The notes beneath the pieces are model-generated. The model searched no databases, was not told where the DNA came from, and saw only the letters and a list, made by a program, of their open reading frames with translations. Positions 26,514 through 40,365 of a stretch of 64,000 nt of DNA are shown in pieces; position 1 is the stretch's first letter; every line of letters begins with the position of its first letter. Source of the DNA: Rhynchosporium graminicola (Eukaryota > Ascomycota > Leotiomycetes > Helotiales > Ploettnerulaceae); NCBI GenBank assembly GCA_900074885.1, contig FJUW01000042.1:214015-278014 (forward strand), given 5' to 3'. Made by a program: the position numbers and the translations under genes.

Positions 26514-26583
26514 TAAGATCGCTCTTAGCCTTCCTACTTATTTATTCTTACTTATATACCGCCTTAAGTCTTATATTATTATA
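26514..26583 (+). repeat. Gypsy-1 G0 5' LTR, last part
   Basis: Matches the last 70 bp of the intact Gypsy-1 LTR. Together with 3022-3219 it restores exactly 268 bp once the duplicated CTATA at 26509-26513 is counted once. Confidence 0.9.
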
Positions 26584-29500
26584 TTAAATAAAAAGATTAA
26601 GATAGCTAGAGATAGCTTATTATAATATCTTACTACTAAGTTAGTTATTCGATAACTACTCGTATATAGCTAAGATACTAGAGATCTCTCAGATAGCTAT
26701 AAATCAGGGTTTAATTTAGCTTATTATAAATAGTATAATAGAAGAGGTCTTTACTAACGCTCTTTTAATAACCTTCTTAGTATAAAGGAATTATAAATAG
26801 ATTTTGAAGAAAGTATAATAAATACCCCGGAACTTCAACTTCTATATATCGCTACCGAAATAGCCCTAATATACTCTTTTTAAGCTACTATTATAGCTTC
26901 TAACTAATAAACTAGAGACTCCTCCGGTTCTAGAGGGACTTAATACGACTCCCCTTACTTTACCTCCGAACTTAATCTATTATATCTTTCCTTATTCTAA
27001 ACGTCTCCTATACTAGAGAACGTTAATATCTTATCGAGAAAGTACTAATCGAGAGGGAAAGGAAAATAAAAGCGAAATTCCCTAGGAGTATAATCGCTAA
27101 GTACTCTTACTACTATAGATAACTCGAACTTAATCTATTCCCTCTTATAACGATTAGTAGACTAAGAGGAAAAGAATAACTCTCTAGAAGATACTATAGA
27201 TAGACTAATCTCTGTATAAGATAAGTTCCTTATAAGAGTCCCTTACTTATCTTCGACTCTTCTACTAGAACTAATATTATAATCTCCGTATATTCTAGAG
27301 TTTAATAAGCTAATAAACTCTATTCTGATACGTAGTACCGAGAGAGAAGATACTATTCCTAATAAATTATCTTCCTCTCTTAGTGCTAAATTAGTAGAAT
27401 CACGCCTTAAGAAGTCTTATCTTACTAAGAAGATCCTACCCTTAGATAATAGATCGAACCTTACTTTCCTCTAATAGAGAGTATTAATACGAGACTAGCT
27501 AGCTATAAATACTAACTATTACTCTATAGACTTCTTCTAGCGCGTTCTTATATAGGAATTAGTTACTAGATTAGCTAAAAAGTATCTTACGCTTTAGTAC
27601 TTAGCTAATAAGTTTAAGACTAGTAATAAAATAATCTCCTTATTAGAGGAGAACTTTCTTACTAGTTTAGAGAAAGATAACTATTATAATACTTTCTATT
27701 ACTTAGAAATATAATAACTTAGCTATACCCGCGAGACTTTCGCCGAGTTTCGTAATCGATTTTAAAGCGCTATTATCGAAAGTAAAGTTAAAAAGAAGGA
27801 GTAGTTCTTTTATATATAGGATAAGATTATATTATCTTTATACGCTTTAACCCTTATTATTAAACTAATATAGAATAAGAACTACGCTTCTATAGTTAGA
27901 TCCTTACTTTCTTTTAATACTAAGCGTCGCTATAACTCAGAATATATCTATCCCGAGAAAGCTACTGCCTAAGTATAGTACTATAAGCTTACTATTACTA
28001 TTATAATCTCTATTAGTTCTACTTCTTACTAGTCCCTAAGCTTAGCCTCTTAATGAACTACTCTCGTATTATACGTACGTACCTCTACCTTAGTATAAGC
28101 TAGTACTCCCTCCGCGCTAAAACGCTCTACTATCTCGACCGGAGAACCCCTTAGGTATTATAGCTATAGATAGCTTAGTTATATTAAGCTAGATTACTTT
28201 AACTTACTTAAAGTTTAATTAATTAATAAATTTCCGGAAGAGAAAAGAGTAACTAAGGAAGTAGTAAAGAATATACTCTCCGAATCTGGACTAATACTAG
28301 AGGGAAATAATAAGGCTTAAGTAAAAACTCTTTCTTAGGTCTATATAAGTATAATCTCTCTAATCTTAACTTTAACTCCTTAATAAGAGGTAAGTAATTC
28401 ATATATCTAACTAAAGTTAGTATAAATAAGCTAAGAGTCTCTATAAATAGCTTAATCGATATCGAAGCGAATAGTTATCTATTTATTAATCGCACTCTTA
28501 CTAGATAACTATTAGGAGCTCTTGATATCAAAATCGAGCTATTACTTTATTCTATTCTAATACGTAGTTTCTAATAATCCGTTAGAACTTATATTACTTA
28601 TTTTATATATTTATACTTTTCTATTAATAGTAAGCGTATTTATAACTACCCTTTTATTCTCCTCGATTTAGAATAATAAGATATAATTATTAGTATTAAA
28701 TAGATATAACGATTCTAAGTTAAGCTAGATACGCTCTACTATAAGCTACTATAGCCGGAATAATATCTAGTTACTTTCTAATATAATAAGGAGATAATTA
28801 TAACTCTATCGCCTTATAAACCTAGTATTAATCGATCTTACTAAATCGATATTAACGCGCGGGATTCCGCTATAAACTAGCTAGACTAATACTAATTACC
28901 CTAAATAATAGTAATATAATATATTAATATATTATCTTTATTATTTAACTTATTTCTACTTATCGCTAAGGAATCTAAACCCTTTTCCGCTCCGAGTTCA
29001 TCGAGAAAAGTACTTACGCTGAAACTCTACTATAAGTATATCTCTTAACCTCCGAGGATCTAGAAACCGATTCTGATTTATTAAATTAGTACTATAGCTT
29101 TTTATTTTAATATAAAATATAAAGGCTCCGAATTATTCTTTACTAGTATCTATAAGATAAACTGCTTCTTATAAGACTATCTAAATAGCGACTCCCCTAA
29201 GGATCCCGATATTAAATAACTTATAGCCGAAAAGCTATCGGAATAGTATTATACTCTTAAGGAGGCTTTTTTTAAGCGGGATTCTAATATTCTTCTGCTA
29301 TATTACTTATATAATTATAAAATTATTCTAGAAGAACTATTACCTAATATATATTCGATCTTATATTAATAATCTATAGACGAATTATAAGTGACTAAGA
29401 AGTATCTTATAAAGAACCTAGATAAGGGATTTATCGAATCTAGCTAAAGTCCTTTCGTATTACTTATACTATTCGTTAAGAAGGCCGATAGAGGATTACG

Positions 29501-31040
29501 CTTCTATATTAACTATTATAAGCTTAATATAATAACTCGAAAGGATTCCTACTTAATACCTAGGATCGATAAGCTCTTAACTCGAGTATCTAAAGTAGTA
29601 ATTTTTACTAAACTAAATATCTAGGTAATATTTAACTATATCTATATAGACTCCGAATCAGAGGAGTATACTACTTTCTGAACCCGCTTCGGATCCTATA
29701 AATATAAATTATTACTTTTTAGGCTCTATAATAGACCTAGTATATACTAATAATATATGAATAATATACTACTAGACTACTTAAACGATTTCTATATAGC
29801 TTATCTAGATAATATTCTTATATACTCGGAAACGCTCTAGGAATATAAGGAATATATTAAATTAGTACTATAATACTTAATAGATATCGGACTCTAAGTA
29901 GATATTAAGAAAAGCGAATTCTATATTATTCGGATTAAATACCTCGGATATATTATTACTATTAATAGAATCGAGCTAGATCCTGAGAAAATAGTACTAT
30001 TAGTAGACTGAAAGTACTCCGAAATAGTAATAGCTATAAAATCTCTCTTAGGCTTCTATAGTTTCTATATTAAATTATTTGGAATTTTAGTCTTATCGCT
30101 AATCCTCTCTTAATACTTACTAGGCCTATAGTACTATAGAATTTTACTAATAATTATAAGAAATCCTTTAACGATTTATATTAATAGCTATTATTAGTAT
30201 AGAAACTATATTATTTCGACCCTGAATTATAAACTAAACTAGAAACTAATACCTCTAATAATATAATAGCTAGAGTTATCTTCTAATTATATAAAGATAA
30301 TTAGTAATATCTAATTAGATTCTATTTCTATATTCTTAATAGATACGAACTAAACTAGAAGATCTATAATAAGGAATTATATACTATTATTAAGTCTTTC
30401 CGGAAATAGAGACCTGAACTTATATTTTTATAATATTATACTAGCGTATATATAGACTATCGATCCTTAGAATACTTTATAACTACTAAGGTCCTAACTA
30501 GTAAGTAAGCTAGATAGATAGAATTCCTTTCCGAATTCAACTTCTAAATTATATATACGCTTAGTAAAGATAACACTAAAGCTAATATCCTTAGCTATAG
30601 AGAATAAGATCTAAAGATATAAGAATAATAGAAATAGGATAGTAGATCTCAGGTTTTACTACCTCTAGACCGCTTAGACCTTAGGATTAACGCGGAACTA
30701 GCTGAATATTATATTAGTTAAATTAATTATATATATCTAATATCGCTAGAGACTAATACGCTATCAGAACTTATATATAACTCCTTTAATTTAATCGAGA
30801 AACTATACTAATTTAACTAAGAATCGTTCTCTAAGAAACGGAATATATTAGGAAATAGCTATACTATTAATAATAGTTTACTACTTTATAATAGTTATCT
30901 ATACGTATAATACTATACCTTACTATATACCTATTTAATTAGCGAAGTCTACGATTAAGTTTCCTTTACTTATCTAAACGCTTATAAGACTACTAAAATA
31001 ATTTCTACTTATTACTACTAGAAAAGACTCGTATTAGATA
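26584..31040 (+). pseudogene. Gypsy-1 G0 gag-pol, truncated in integrase
   Basis: Degraded gag (about 26600-28330) contains a former CCHC zinc knuckle near 28150-28200. Several of its cysteine codons now read as tyrosine, the TGC-to-TAC change expected from RIP. Reverse transcriptase (about 29390-29830) shows the KADRGLRFYI and FTKL patterns. RNase H lies at about 30190-30560. The integrase N-terminal part starts at about 30880 and is cut at 31040. The catalytic integrase core present in copies A and C is missing. Confidence 0.82.
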
Positions 31041-31159
31041 TGGGTTAAGGTTAGGCTCACACCAACTACGCCATCTGGACCAAAAGATCATAATATTCAG
31101 CGCATGCTGAATATGCCTAACACCGTACATATACAACCGACTATCACGTGACAATTACA
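31041..31159. mobile_element. 119-bp solo-LTR-like insert replacing integrase
   Basis: A 119-bp block of ordinary composition inside RIP-degraded DNA. It starts TGGGTT, ends ATTACA, and contains a perfect 9-bp-arm palindrome at 31093-31114. The flanks are AGATA and TAAGC, so there is no target duplication. Compared with copy A, 1,132 bp of integrase (8374-9505) are missing at this point. TG...CA ends suggest an LTR. Two insertions recombined into one would explain the deletion and the unlike flanks. I do not recognise the family. Confidence 0.5.
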
Positions 31160-31289
31160 TAAGCTTAGAGACTTCTATACTACTAACTTAAGTAAACCTA
31201 GACCTCCGTGTAAACTAGATTAGTAGATTAAAGCCTAAGAAGACGGAATAGATAACTATAGTTACTTAGAGGATAATAAACTATTATAA

Positions 31290-32330
31290 TTACTAGTATT
31301 AAAATTTCATTACTAAGGATAATCCTCTAATTATACTCTATAATAACGCTATATCTAAAACTCTACTTTCTCTATTACTTTTACTTTATTAGCTTTCTTC
31401 TCTAAGTTCTCCGGAGCTTCTAGTAAATCTGGAATATCTAGAACTAGAACTATTATATCTAACTCCTTACTTAAATTTACTAATATAGCCTTAGTAATAG
31501 ACTAAGTATAATAGCTAATCCTACGGGCTTTCTTCTTTAGAGAGGGTCTAGAAGTGTCTAGATCTGATACTATCTCTGAACTAGAAGGTAAATTCCTCTT
31601 TCCCTTAGTATTAGATATCGTAGCCTTAAATATAGCTTTCTTTGCAAATTCCCGTATAATAGCGTTTAACTCCTTTATCTACTTTAATACTATTTATACT
31701 ATTAACTTAGACTTCGCTGAATCTACTATTAGAAGATCTAAATCCTATATCGCGTTAGTATCGTACTAATATCTAAAAGCTTAAAGATCTTAACTTATTA
31801 TCTTAATAAACTCTAACTCTTTAAATATTTTCTTTATAGATCGCTTTAAAGCTTAAGTCTTTACTAATTATATAGTAGTAATCTCTAATATAATAGTAGG
31901 AGTAGCAGATTTCGTAAGACGATAAATCCGATTAATCGCCTTATAAGTAGCTACGATACTACCCTAATTTAGCTCTATATCCTTAGTTTCGCTACTAGGA
32001 AGTAAACCGGATAAAATAGTATACTTTATATTAACGTAGTTAGGTAACTATAACGCGTTAGTATTTATAACTACGTTCAAGTTTAAGTAACTTATATATT
32101 TATAACTGCTTTTTAACGCTGAATAATACTTATAAAGCTTAGAGTTAAGCTTATTAAACGAATATAGAAGTTCTAGAATAGAAGTATTATTATACTTTAT
32201 CTTAAGGAAAGCGCGAATATATCGTAAGTAATATATATAATACGCTGCCGAAAGAGTACCGGCGGGAACTAGTAAGGGTACTATAAGAGTTAGCGTTATA
32301 AATCCGTGAAACCCTTATACTGCACTTAAA
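31290..32330 (-). pseudogene. Antisense ORF of Gypsy-1, copy in G0
   Basis: Read on the minus strand, about 330 codons stay in one frame apart from stops that look like RIP-altered glutamine codons. Segments such as NKLNSKLYKYYSALKSSYKYISYL and, near the end, LDIPDLLEAPENLEKKASK are conserved with the same frame in copies A and C. The frame ends at about 31355 (or slightly beyond, if the stop was CAG) close to the tail of pol, which runs the other way. I recognise no domain. Function is unknown. Confidence 0.55.
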
Positions 32331-32811
32331 GATTATCCCTAATACTAAGATAGGAAACTTACTTATAATAAGAGAAGACTTAATTAGGTCGATTAATATA
32401 TAAGATTGCAGCAGACTACTATAGTAGTTAGTAATAATACCTACTCTAGGAACTATATCGCAATCTAGAAAGAGTAAACTTATAAGTTAGAGTAGTTATC
32501 GTAGTTGAAAAGGAAAGGCTCTAATATTAATAAACTCCTTCCTTTATATACCTTATGCCTTACTTAAACTCGACTCCTGCTATAAATAGATAAAGTAAAT
32601 ATAGCTTACAGCCCGATTTAGAAGCTATAACTAATATAATACTATTATAGCGACGTAACTAGTTAGAACCTGATAAAGAATTTACTACTACTAAAGAGCG
32701 GCTAGCGCTTATTACGCGAATATCAACGAAAAAAGTTATAATAAAAAAAAATTCTAGTATAAACTATAACCTTCCGAGCTTAGGGTTAAGCTCTTCTTAG
32801 GGGGGGAGTAA

Positions 32812-33079
32812 TATAACGATAGCTCACCTGAATATCATATAAGAGGAAGGATAGATACTAGGGCCTAAGTTCATAGGTATCCTAGCAGAACTAGTATCTG
32901 ACTTATTATAGTATCAGACTAGTACTGTTATATATATATAAGGTACCTTATACTCTATCTCTCTTCTTCTTCCTTCCTTATCTTTTTATTTCCTTCGTAG
33001 TAGACTATATAAGATCGCTCTTAGCCTCCCTACTTGTTTATTCTTGCTTATATACCGCCTCGAGTCTTGTGTCGTTACA
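32812..33079 (+). repeat. Gypsy-1 G0 3' LTR
   Basis: 268 bp, begins TATAACGATAGC (RIP form of TGTAACGACAGC), ends TGTCGTTACA, preceded by a G-rich purine tract and followed by duplication ATACG. Confidence 0.93.
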
Positions 33080-33084
33080 ATACG

Positions 33085-34003
33085 CTAGATAAGGAAAGTA
33101 ACGCTAAGAAATACTAGGTATATAATACTACGGATTATATATCTTTCGACTATATAATAGAAGAAAGAGAGAAAGCTAAGGAGAAGTTCAAGGCGAAGAA
33201 CTCTTCTTAGTTTAAAAGTAACTTTAGAAGAGTCTTTAAGAAAGCATATAAATAATACGTCGTAGAGTACGAAAGTATAGAAGACGAGTATATAGCTAAT
33301 GCTTTTACCTTATGCGAAGCCGAGAGCGATATAGACTACGATTCTGATAACGAAAAGCCGGAAGCTCTATTTATGACTTCTATAGGACCTGTCTTAGTAG
33401 AAGCCGCATAGCTAATAATAGAAACCCTAGTAAATACGGCTTTTAAGCACCTAATAGACACTGCCGAAGAAGCCACGGAAGAGGACCGGACTGCAGAGAT
33501 GATAATAAGTAGCCCCTGATATAATTCGTTAGTTTTCTATAGAATTATAATCGATACTAGAGTAGTAAAAGTATCTATAGTAAGTAAAGGTTAATACGAA
33601 GCCTATAAGGCTCTATATAAGGCTGAACTCTTGCCTCCCCGTGGAATAAACGTTAAATTCGGTATTAGTAAAGCTACTTCTATTAGTATAATAATTATAC
33701 TTTCTCTAATTAGAAAGATCTAATTTGAAGTTATAGCTATAGATACCCTGTTTCTACTCTATTTAGATGATATAGATAAGCTCAGAGTTATATTAGATAA
33801 TCTTCGTAATGTACTCGTTATACTATAGGGAGATATACTAGTTATATAGAGATTCGGCTATCTCTTCTTACTCTAGAAGGAGTCACTTAAGACGTATATT
33901 ATAGAGTGTTTCCAGTCGAATATAAGAGTACTTATAGAGACGGATTTATATCGACTTTACTACTGATTCGGATACCCCTTAGTAAGAAAGCTAGAAGACT
34001 TAC
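33085..34003 (+). pseudogene. Copia gag end and protease (RIP-degraded)
   Basis: Continuation of the Copia frame after the G0 insertion. It reads through an acidic linker and then a protease-like segment (about 33520-33850) containing an IIDT-type active-site stretch followed by the SKGxYEAYKALYKAELLPP-like region. Stops are mainly TAG/TAA at former CAG/CAA codons. The segment is cut at 34003 by Gypsy-2; the Copia frame resumes after its right-hand duplication at 40606. Confidence 0.7.
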
Positions 34004-34238
34004 TATGACGCTTGCTCTAGAAAGGTCTTATTCACTACCTAATAGGTAAGACCTCACATTATATAGAATATGAAGTAGTAAGAATCAACTTAGAATCTAT
34101 AACTAAGGAGTAAAGAAGTAGAGAGAAAAGGGAAGTATATATATGAAAAGGGGCCCCTAAACTCTACTCGTGTAATCTCGCTTGGTAGTAAGTGTTTCTA
34201 CTAATAGGGGGAAACCTCTAATCTGACTAGTCGTTATA
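34004..34238 (-). repeat. Gypsy-2 3' LTR (left end)
   Basis: 235 bp, starts TATGACGCTTGC, ends CAGTCGT-type sequence in RIP form (TCGTTATA). Confidence 0.9.
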
Positions 34239-34259
34239 CTACCTCCCCCTCCGAAAAAA

Positions 34260-37200
34260 GCTCGCCCTCGAGCGTTAGTTTATTTCTTTATTACTATTAA
34301 GGTAGTCGTAATCGTCTATTCTATCGTAGAAAGCTTTTAGCTAATCAGGGAGCTTAGCAGGGGGACCTGCTTACGTCGGGTTATCGAGGTAGAACTACTA
34401 AATCTTTACGGGAGCATACTTAATATCTGAAGTATTATACTACGTGAGATCGACGTCTTGATTTAACTAGGAGACGCGGTATAAGAGGTTATTACGCTAC
34501 TTATAGTACGTAAGTATATCTTCGATTTCCTATTCGTTATCACTAGTAATATTAATAAGTAGTAGTAGCAGTACTATTTATCCTAGTAAAGGATCGTTTA
34601 GATACTTTTATAGTTTAGTAGCAGGAAAGACGTTATATACCTTTATACTAGCAGGGAGCTCTAAATAGTAAGAGCTTCTAACTTTTTCAACTATACGGAA
34701 AGGTCTATTAGTCGGGAAGTCGAGTTTTTTACTAGGTCGAGTGCTTATAAAGTAGCGTATATCTAGCTAAATAAGGTCGTCTGTAGTAAAGTCGACTTCA
34801 CGGCGTAAGCGATTATAAGATCGGGATATCTTAGCTTATACGCGTAAGAGGCCTAATTAGGTAGTAGTCTAAGCGTTACGCAGACGATTAGCGTAATCTA
34901 TAGCTTACTAAGTATTTAATTTATCAGTAGGTATAGTAGAGTCAGGTAGGTCTCTCTAATTCCAATTAATATAAGGTATATATCTATAAACGACTTCAAA
35001 GGGTGAGAGACCTCTAAGGGAGTCGTAAGGGAGGGTCATCTAGGCGTAGTCTATAATAGGTAAGAATTCCGACTAGTCGTCTTAATAGTAAGAGATAAAA
35101 AGTCGTAATCTGCGTTAGAGATATTAGTTATAGATCTCTGTTTAGCTATCTGTTTATAGGTAGTCTGCTACAGAAAGTTATCTTTTAGTACTAAGAATCG
35201 TAATAATCGTAGTCTAAAAGTGAGAAACGAATTAAGGTCCTCTATTAGAGGTAATTATCAGTAGAGCTCCGAAATAGCAGTAGATATAGTATAAGTAGAG
35301 CTTTATAAGGTCACGCGTATCGGAGGTCTTGCGGCATAGAATACTAATTACTTATTTACTAAAACGATCTATAAATACGAGAACGTTATCGTAACTATAT
35401 TTATTGCGATTAAAGCTATAGTAATCGACTGTAATATGCTCCTATAGTCGTGATAGTACTAGTAAGAGCTATAGGAGTCCGGGCTTCTTATCTCGTAGCA
35501 CTTGAATTCGTTAGTAAGTATAGTAGTTACAGTAGTACTAGTTAATAGTTAAAGCGATCCTATACTAGTAGTACTATAATAATAGGAGTTATAAGGTCTT
35601 CTTTGCACTTAGATAAGCAGTCTCTAATTAGTCGTATACTTCGCATATAAGTAGCGTGCGAAAGTATAAAACGTCAGGTACGATTAGTCTTCCTTCGTAA
35701 AGTAGAAGATCTTTTTCTATAGTTAGTTTTCTAGGAGTAGCGGAGAGAGCTTATTTTCGCAGTACTTAGAGTGATAGCGTAATACGATTAGCATCGAGTA
35801 CTTGCTATACTATAGAGAAAACTAGCGATAGGTCAGCGACTTCTAAGGCGTTAATAAGTTTAAAGCTATCTATAGAGTCGGAACTGTTTCAGAGGTTACT
35901 CGTAAGTAGTATTAGATCGATTTAGTCTTCGCGTAGTAGTTATTATAAACGTTAAGCTCTTTTAGCGTTATTTTAATTGTCTAATTTATCTGTTCTACGA
36001 GAGAGAGCGTTAGCGAGTAGATTATACTTCCTAAGTCGATAAGTGATTATAAAGTTATAATCTGCGAGTAGCTCTACTTATCGTGCTTATCGTATATTTA
36101 ACTACTTAGAGGTTATAAAGTACTTAAGAGCTTTATAGTTAGTAATAATGCGGATCTAATATAGTACGCCTACGAGTTCAGATCTCTAGTTACTAAAAGA
36201 TCGTATAATTACGAGTATTTCCTTATTATAGATAGTATAATTAAGCTCGGCAAGTAGCATAGTCTTAGAGAAGTAAGCTACTAGGAACTAGTCTTTATCG
36301 TGCTATTACGATAGCACACTTACTATTACTCTGTTACTAGCGTCTATTTCGATCATATAAGGTAGATCTTACTAATAGTAGTAGAAGAGTAGTGCCGAAG
36401 TGAGAGCGTGCTTCAGGTGATTAAAGGCATCTTTATACTCTCTAGCGAACTGAAATAATACGTTATTTTTAGTAAGTTATATAAGAGGTTTCGCGATTAT
36501 TCTATAGTCTTTAATAAATCGCTAGTAGAAGTTGTAAAGACCTAAGAATAATTATACGCCCTTAACTATAGTTAGGTAGTTCTAAGATCGTACGATATTA
36601 ACCTTTTCAGGGTCTACCTCGATTCCAGAAGTAGAGATAATAAATCTAAGGTATTTAGTGCGAGAGACGTTAAATTCATACTTCTTAAGGTCGGCTTATA
36701 ATCTAGCGTCTTATAATCGTTATAGTACCTTATATATATATAATTAATACTATAATAAGTTATTAGAATAGATCAGAATATTATCTAAATATATTATATA
36801 GAAGTTATTCAGGTAGTCGAATAAGATATTATTCATATACCGCTAGTATATCGCAAGGCTATTAGTTAGCCCGAATAGTAGTACCTTATATTTATACGCT
36901 CCGTAGCGAGTCCGGAAGGTCGTATACTCTTTAGAGGCTAGATCCATTCGAATTCAGTGGAAAGCTTAGCGAATATCTAGTTTAGTGAAGATCTTAGCGG
37001 TAGAGATTCTAGCTAGCGTTTCGTCGATTAATAGCAGTAGGTATTAATCCTTCCTTATAAGGTTATTAAGCATACGAAAGTCTATATAGAACCGTAGACT
37101 TCTATTAGCTTTCTTAACGAAAAGAATAAGTATAGCGTATAATACTTAAGAAAGTTCAATAAAACCTTTAGCTAAGTTATTAGTAATATACGCTTTTACT

Positions 37201-40200
37201 ACTTCGAGTTCCTTAGCTAATATCTTATATAAGGGGGAGTATTTAAGGCTCTTTTCGGCCCCTTCCTTAAGCTTAATTCGGTAATCGCATGAACAATAAG
37301 AAGAGAGAATATCGCTAGCTTCCTTAGAAAAGACGTATACCTACTAGTTATACTCGTGAGGAATCCGTAGTTCTAAATCCAATTCGCTTAAGCTAATAGC
37401 AAATTACTAAGCGGTTTTATAGTATTCTGTAAGGTCGATAGTTAAAGATACGATAGTAGTATTACGTTACTGATCTGCGATATAGTTATTAAGAAGCTTA
37501 TCTATCTTATAGAGAGTCGTAGAGAAGATCTTATCGTTAGAAGACTTCTAGCGTTTATATAAGAGATAGAAGGCTAGGCCGCTGATTATATAAATCTCTA
37601 GCGTAGGAGGCTCTTAGAGAGGCAGGACTACGAGAGGGGGTAATCTTTATCGCTATTAGCGCTTCTATAGTAGCGTTATAGCTATATTAGTACGTAGATC
37701 CGCTTCCGTTGATTCGTGAGACGGTGTTTCTAGTAACTATTGATCTATAGTATGAATTGCATAGGCGTAATCTTATGCGTAGGTCTTTAACGTAGAGACT
37801 TCTAGTTAGGGTTAAAGTGGAGATTCACGCGGGATAGAGGTAATAACGTTACTGAATTATATATACTTCGGACGTGTATCAGTAGCTCTAGCGTATAAAG
37901 GCTTATCTCTACTACTCTTTTCTTATTCTTCAAATAATAAAGACTTAGGCTCAGCGTATCTATAGGAAGTGATAGAAACGCTAGGGAAACGGTTCTCCCT
38001 AAGCAGTAATAATAAAAGAGGGTTCGTTACCTATAGTATACTCTCTAGCGGAGAGTTTTAGATATTCTTATATCTGTAAGTCTCCCTAGAAGTGCGTTTC
38101 CGAGCGTTTAGTAGTAGTCGTTTAATAATAGATATAGAGTTAGTAACTACTTAAATATTAATAGGAGAGCTAGCTGCGTTTCGCTATACCTCGTACGCTT
38201 CCCAGAACTGATTAAGGCGTCTATCTCGTTCGTTAGCGTCGTATTAATAGCGCTAGTAGGTATAGTATTTATATAAGTCCTTGATTTCGATCGGAGAGCT
38301 ATAAACGTTACTAGGAGGAGTATATAGTAGCTAAATAATCTATCGTTTAGAGGTATCTAAGAGTACTTGATATTCCGAAAGCTAGGTCCTTCCGAGTATA
38401 ATACCGTAGTTTCCGAGAGTAGTAATAAGAAAAGGGGTAAATACCTAAACGTAGCGATCTACTATTAAGTTAAGTATTATATAGTAACTAATTATACTAC
38501 TATTAACGCTATTGAAACCTTTAATAGGGATTACGTTTAGTAGAGGGTAAATTAAAGGTTTTAGAAAGAAGGAAAGAGATTTGAGAAAAGAATAATTAAT
38601 AAAATAGTATCTATTAGCTCCAGAATTAAGAAGTATAAGTAGCTTATACGAAAGTCTATTCTTAGTAAGAGTAGCACGCGTAGTAAATAATTAACTACTA
38701 AGAAGCTTCGTAAGGTTAAGATATCGCATATCTTATATACTACTTAGGAAAGAGTCTTTCTTTAGGCGTAGTCTTTTACTAGCGGAAGTTTAATATACTC
38801 CTAAGCGTTACTATACGTATCTTCGTTATTATTATCTTCTAGCTCGCTATTAATATTATTATTAGTATTAATCGCGTTAATACGATACGGAGTATTAGGT
38901 CGAGCTGACGATAAGCGTAAGTATAAGGTAAGCGTGAAGTAATAAGGAGTATTCGCTAGCGATAGAGCTCGCGGAGTGTCACTTCGTACTTACTATAGTA
39001 TACGACTCGTAGAGGTTTAATTACTAGTCGTACTAGTATTCTCGGGAGTAGGAAGGCCTAGTTGCGGATAAGAAGAAGAGTTAGTAATATAGCGCTAGGA
39101 GGAGGTATTAATAAGGCGTTCCCGAGTCGCGCTAGACTTAGCCGAAGACTCGGAGTAGTAAGTCTTTTCGATAAATTAACCTTAATCTTCAGCTTATATA
39201 GCCTTAACGTATTCTTCTAGTGTTCTTAACGTTCGGTACTATTAGAAGAGCTGTTTCCGAAGCTATAAAGGTAGCTTCTCCTATAAGTCTATTTTCAGAG
39301 TCGATTAATCATTTATATTAGCTTTGCGAGCTAGCGTACGAAACTCGTAGTAGAACGTCTAGAAGGTCTACTTATAATCTATCCTTAGCGCTAAGTAGCT
39401 AGCTCTTGCAGTTTATTAGTCGTATAGATTCGATAAGAAGGAAACGAGTTAAGTAATTATATTAAGTGAATTGATTATATTGCTTTCCTTATTATATTCT
39501 AGTTCTAAGAATAAGAGTTCCAAGTAAGTTCTAGCTATTCCTTCTGTTTAATTAAGTAACTAATCTTTATAGTGATCTTCGTTAAGGAAGTAGCTAGAGT
39601 AGCGCCAGAGGGCGTTACGTATCTATACTTCCTAGAGTTTTAGAGAGTAGTTAATTCTATTAGAGAGCTTATTTAGAAGGTTCGGAATCTTCTTAATACG
39701 CGTAGCATATAATATTAACGATATTCCTCCGGTAGATTATTCTCGACGGCGATTATTAGGCGTAGGAATAGTATTATCTTCTTTAATTAAGTATAATAGT
39801 ATTATACGCGATTAAACGTTATTAAACGATATAGACTTAATAGAACGCTAGGCAGTTAACTAGCGTAGTTCCCGGAACTCGTCCCGTAACTAATATAGCT
39901 CTGCAGATAGGTCTATATTTGATTATCTCTCCTCTGCGAGTCTTTTCTCTATCTCTTATAGCTAGTAAGTGCGGTCTTCCTATAAGTTACTTATAGTTAC
40001 TATTAATATAGGGATATTATCAGGGAGGTTTAGTGACTCGGTGAGTTCGTTGATTATAGTAGGAGTTAGAGAGCTTAACTCGGATAAGGCGTTATCGCGA
40101 GCACTCTCTACTATAGAGAGGGGTAGATTACGGCGAGTATTACGAGTCGCTAAGGAATAGGTAGAATTAGAGGGAGTTAGAGAACCGGTCGTCGATTTAT

Positions 40201-40300
40201 CGGACTTAGGTTACTTCTATTTAAGTGCTATTCTTTAAGTTTATACTTAGTATAGGCCTTCTCTATATAGTATAGTCTCCTGCGTTTAGTAGCTCTAAGC
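34260..40300 (-). pseudogene. Gypsy-2 gag-pol with chromodomain (RIP-degraded)
   Basis: Minus-strand polyprotein remnant. From the right: gag (about 38700-40250), protease region, reverse transcriptase (about 36550-37250) with an IFTKLDIRQAFHRIRM segment, RNase H (about 35980-36420), integrase with ITSNRGPQFVSHF and a QTDSQTEIYNQYL segment (about 34950-35700), and a chromodomain-like tail with EIEDILTYYKRNN (about 34400-34560). The end of the frame encodes an RSRASFF-type tail overlapping the polypurine tract, as in many fungal Gypsy elements. Confidence 0.83.
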
Positions 40301-40365
40301 ATAGAGGTATAATATAGGTAGATATTTACTATCTTCCTAGACATAAGTAAAAGAGTTATAGATAA

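Larger units (their letters stand above)
3022..33079 (+). mobile_element. Ty3/Gypsy element Gypsy-1, copy G0, interrupted
   Basis: Inserted in the Copia gag with duplication ATACG at 3017-3021 and 33080-33084. Its 5' LTR is split by element D into 3022-3219 and 26514-26583 (198 + 70 = 268 bp). Its 3' LTR is 32812-33079 (268 bp). Internal DNA is 26584-32811, about 1 kb shorter than in copies A and C because the integrase region is deleted at 31041. Ideal LTR ends are the inverted pair TGTAACGACA / TGTCGTTACA. A purine tract (about 32800-32806) precedes the 3' LTR, giving plus orientation. Confidence 0.92.

Noticed and set aside
31554..31769. 71-codon plus-strand ORF in G0
   Set aside because: It overlaps the conserved antisense frame on the other strand and is not open in copies A or C.
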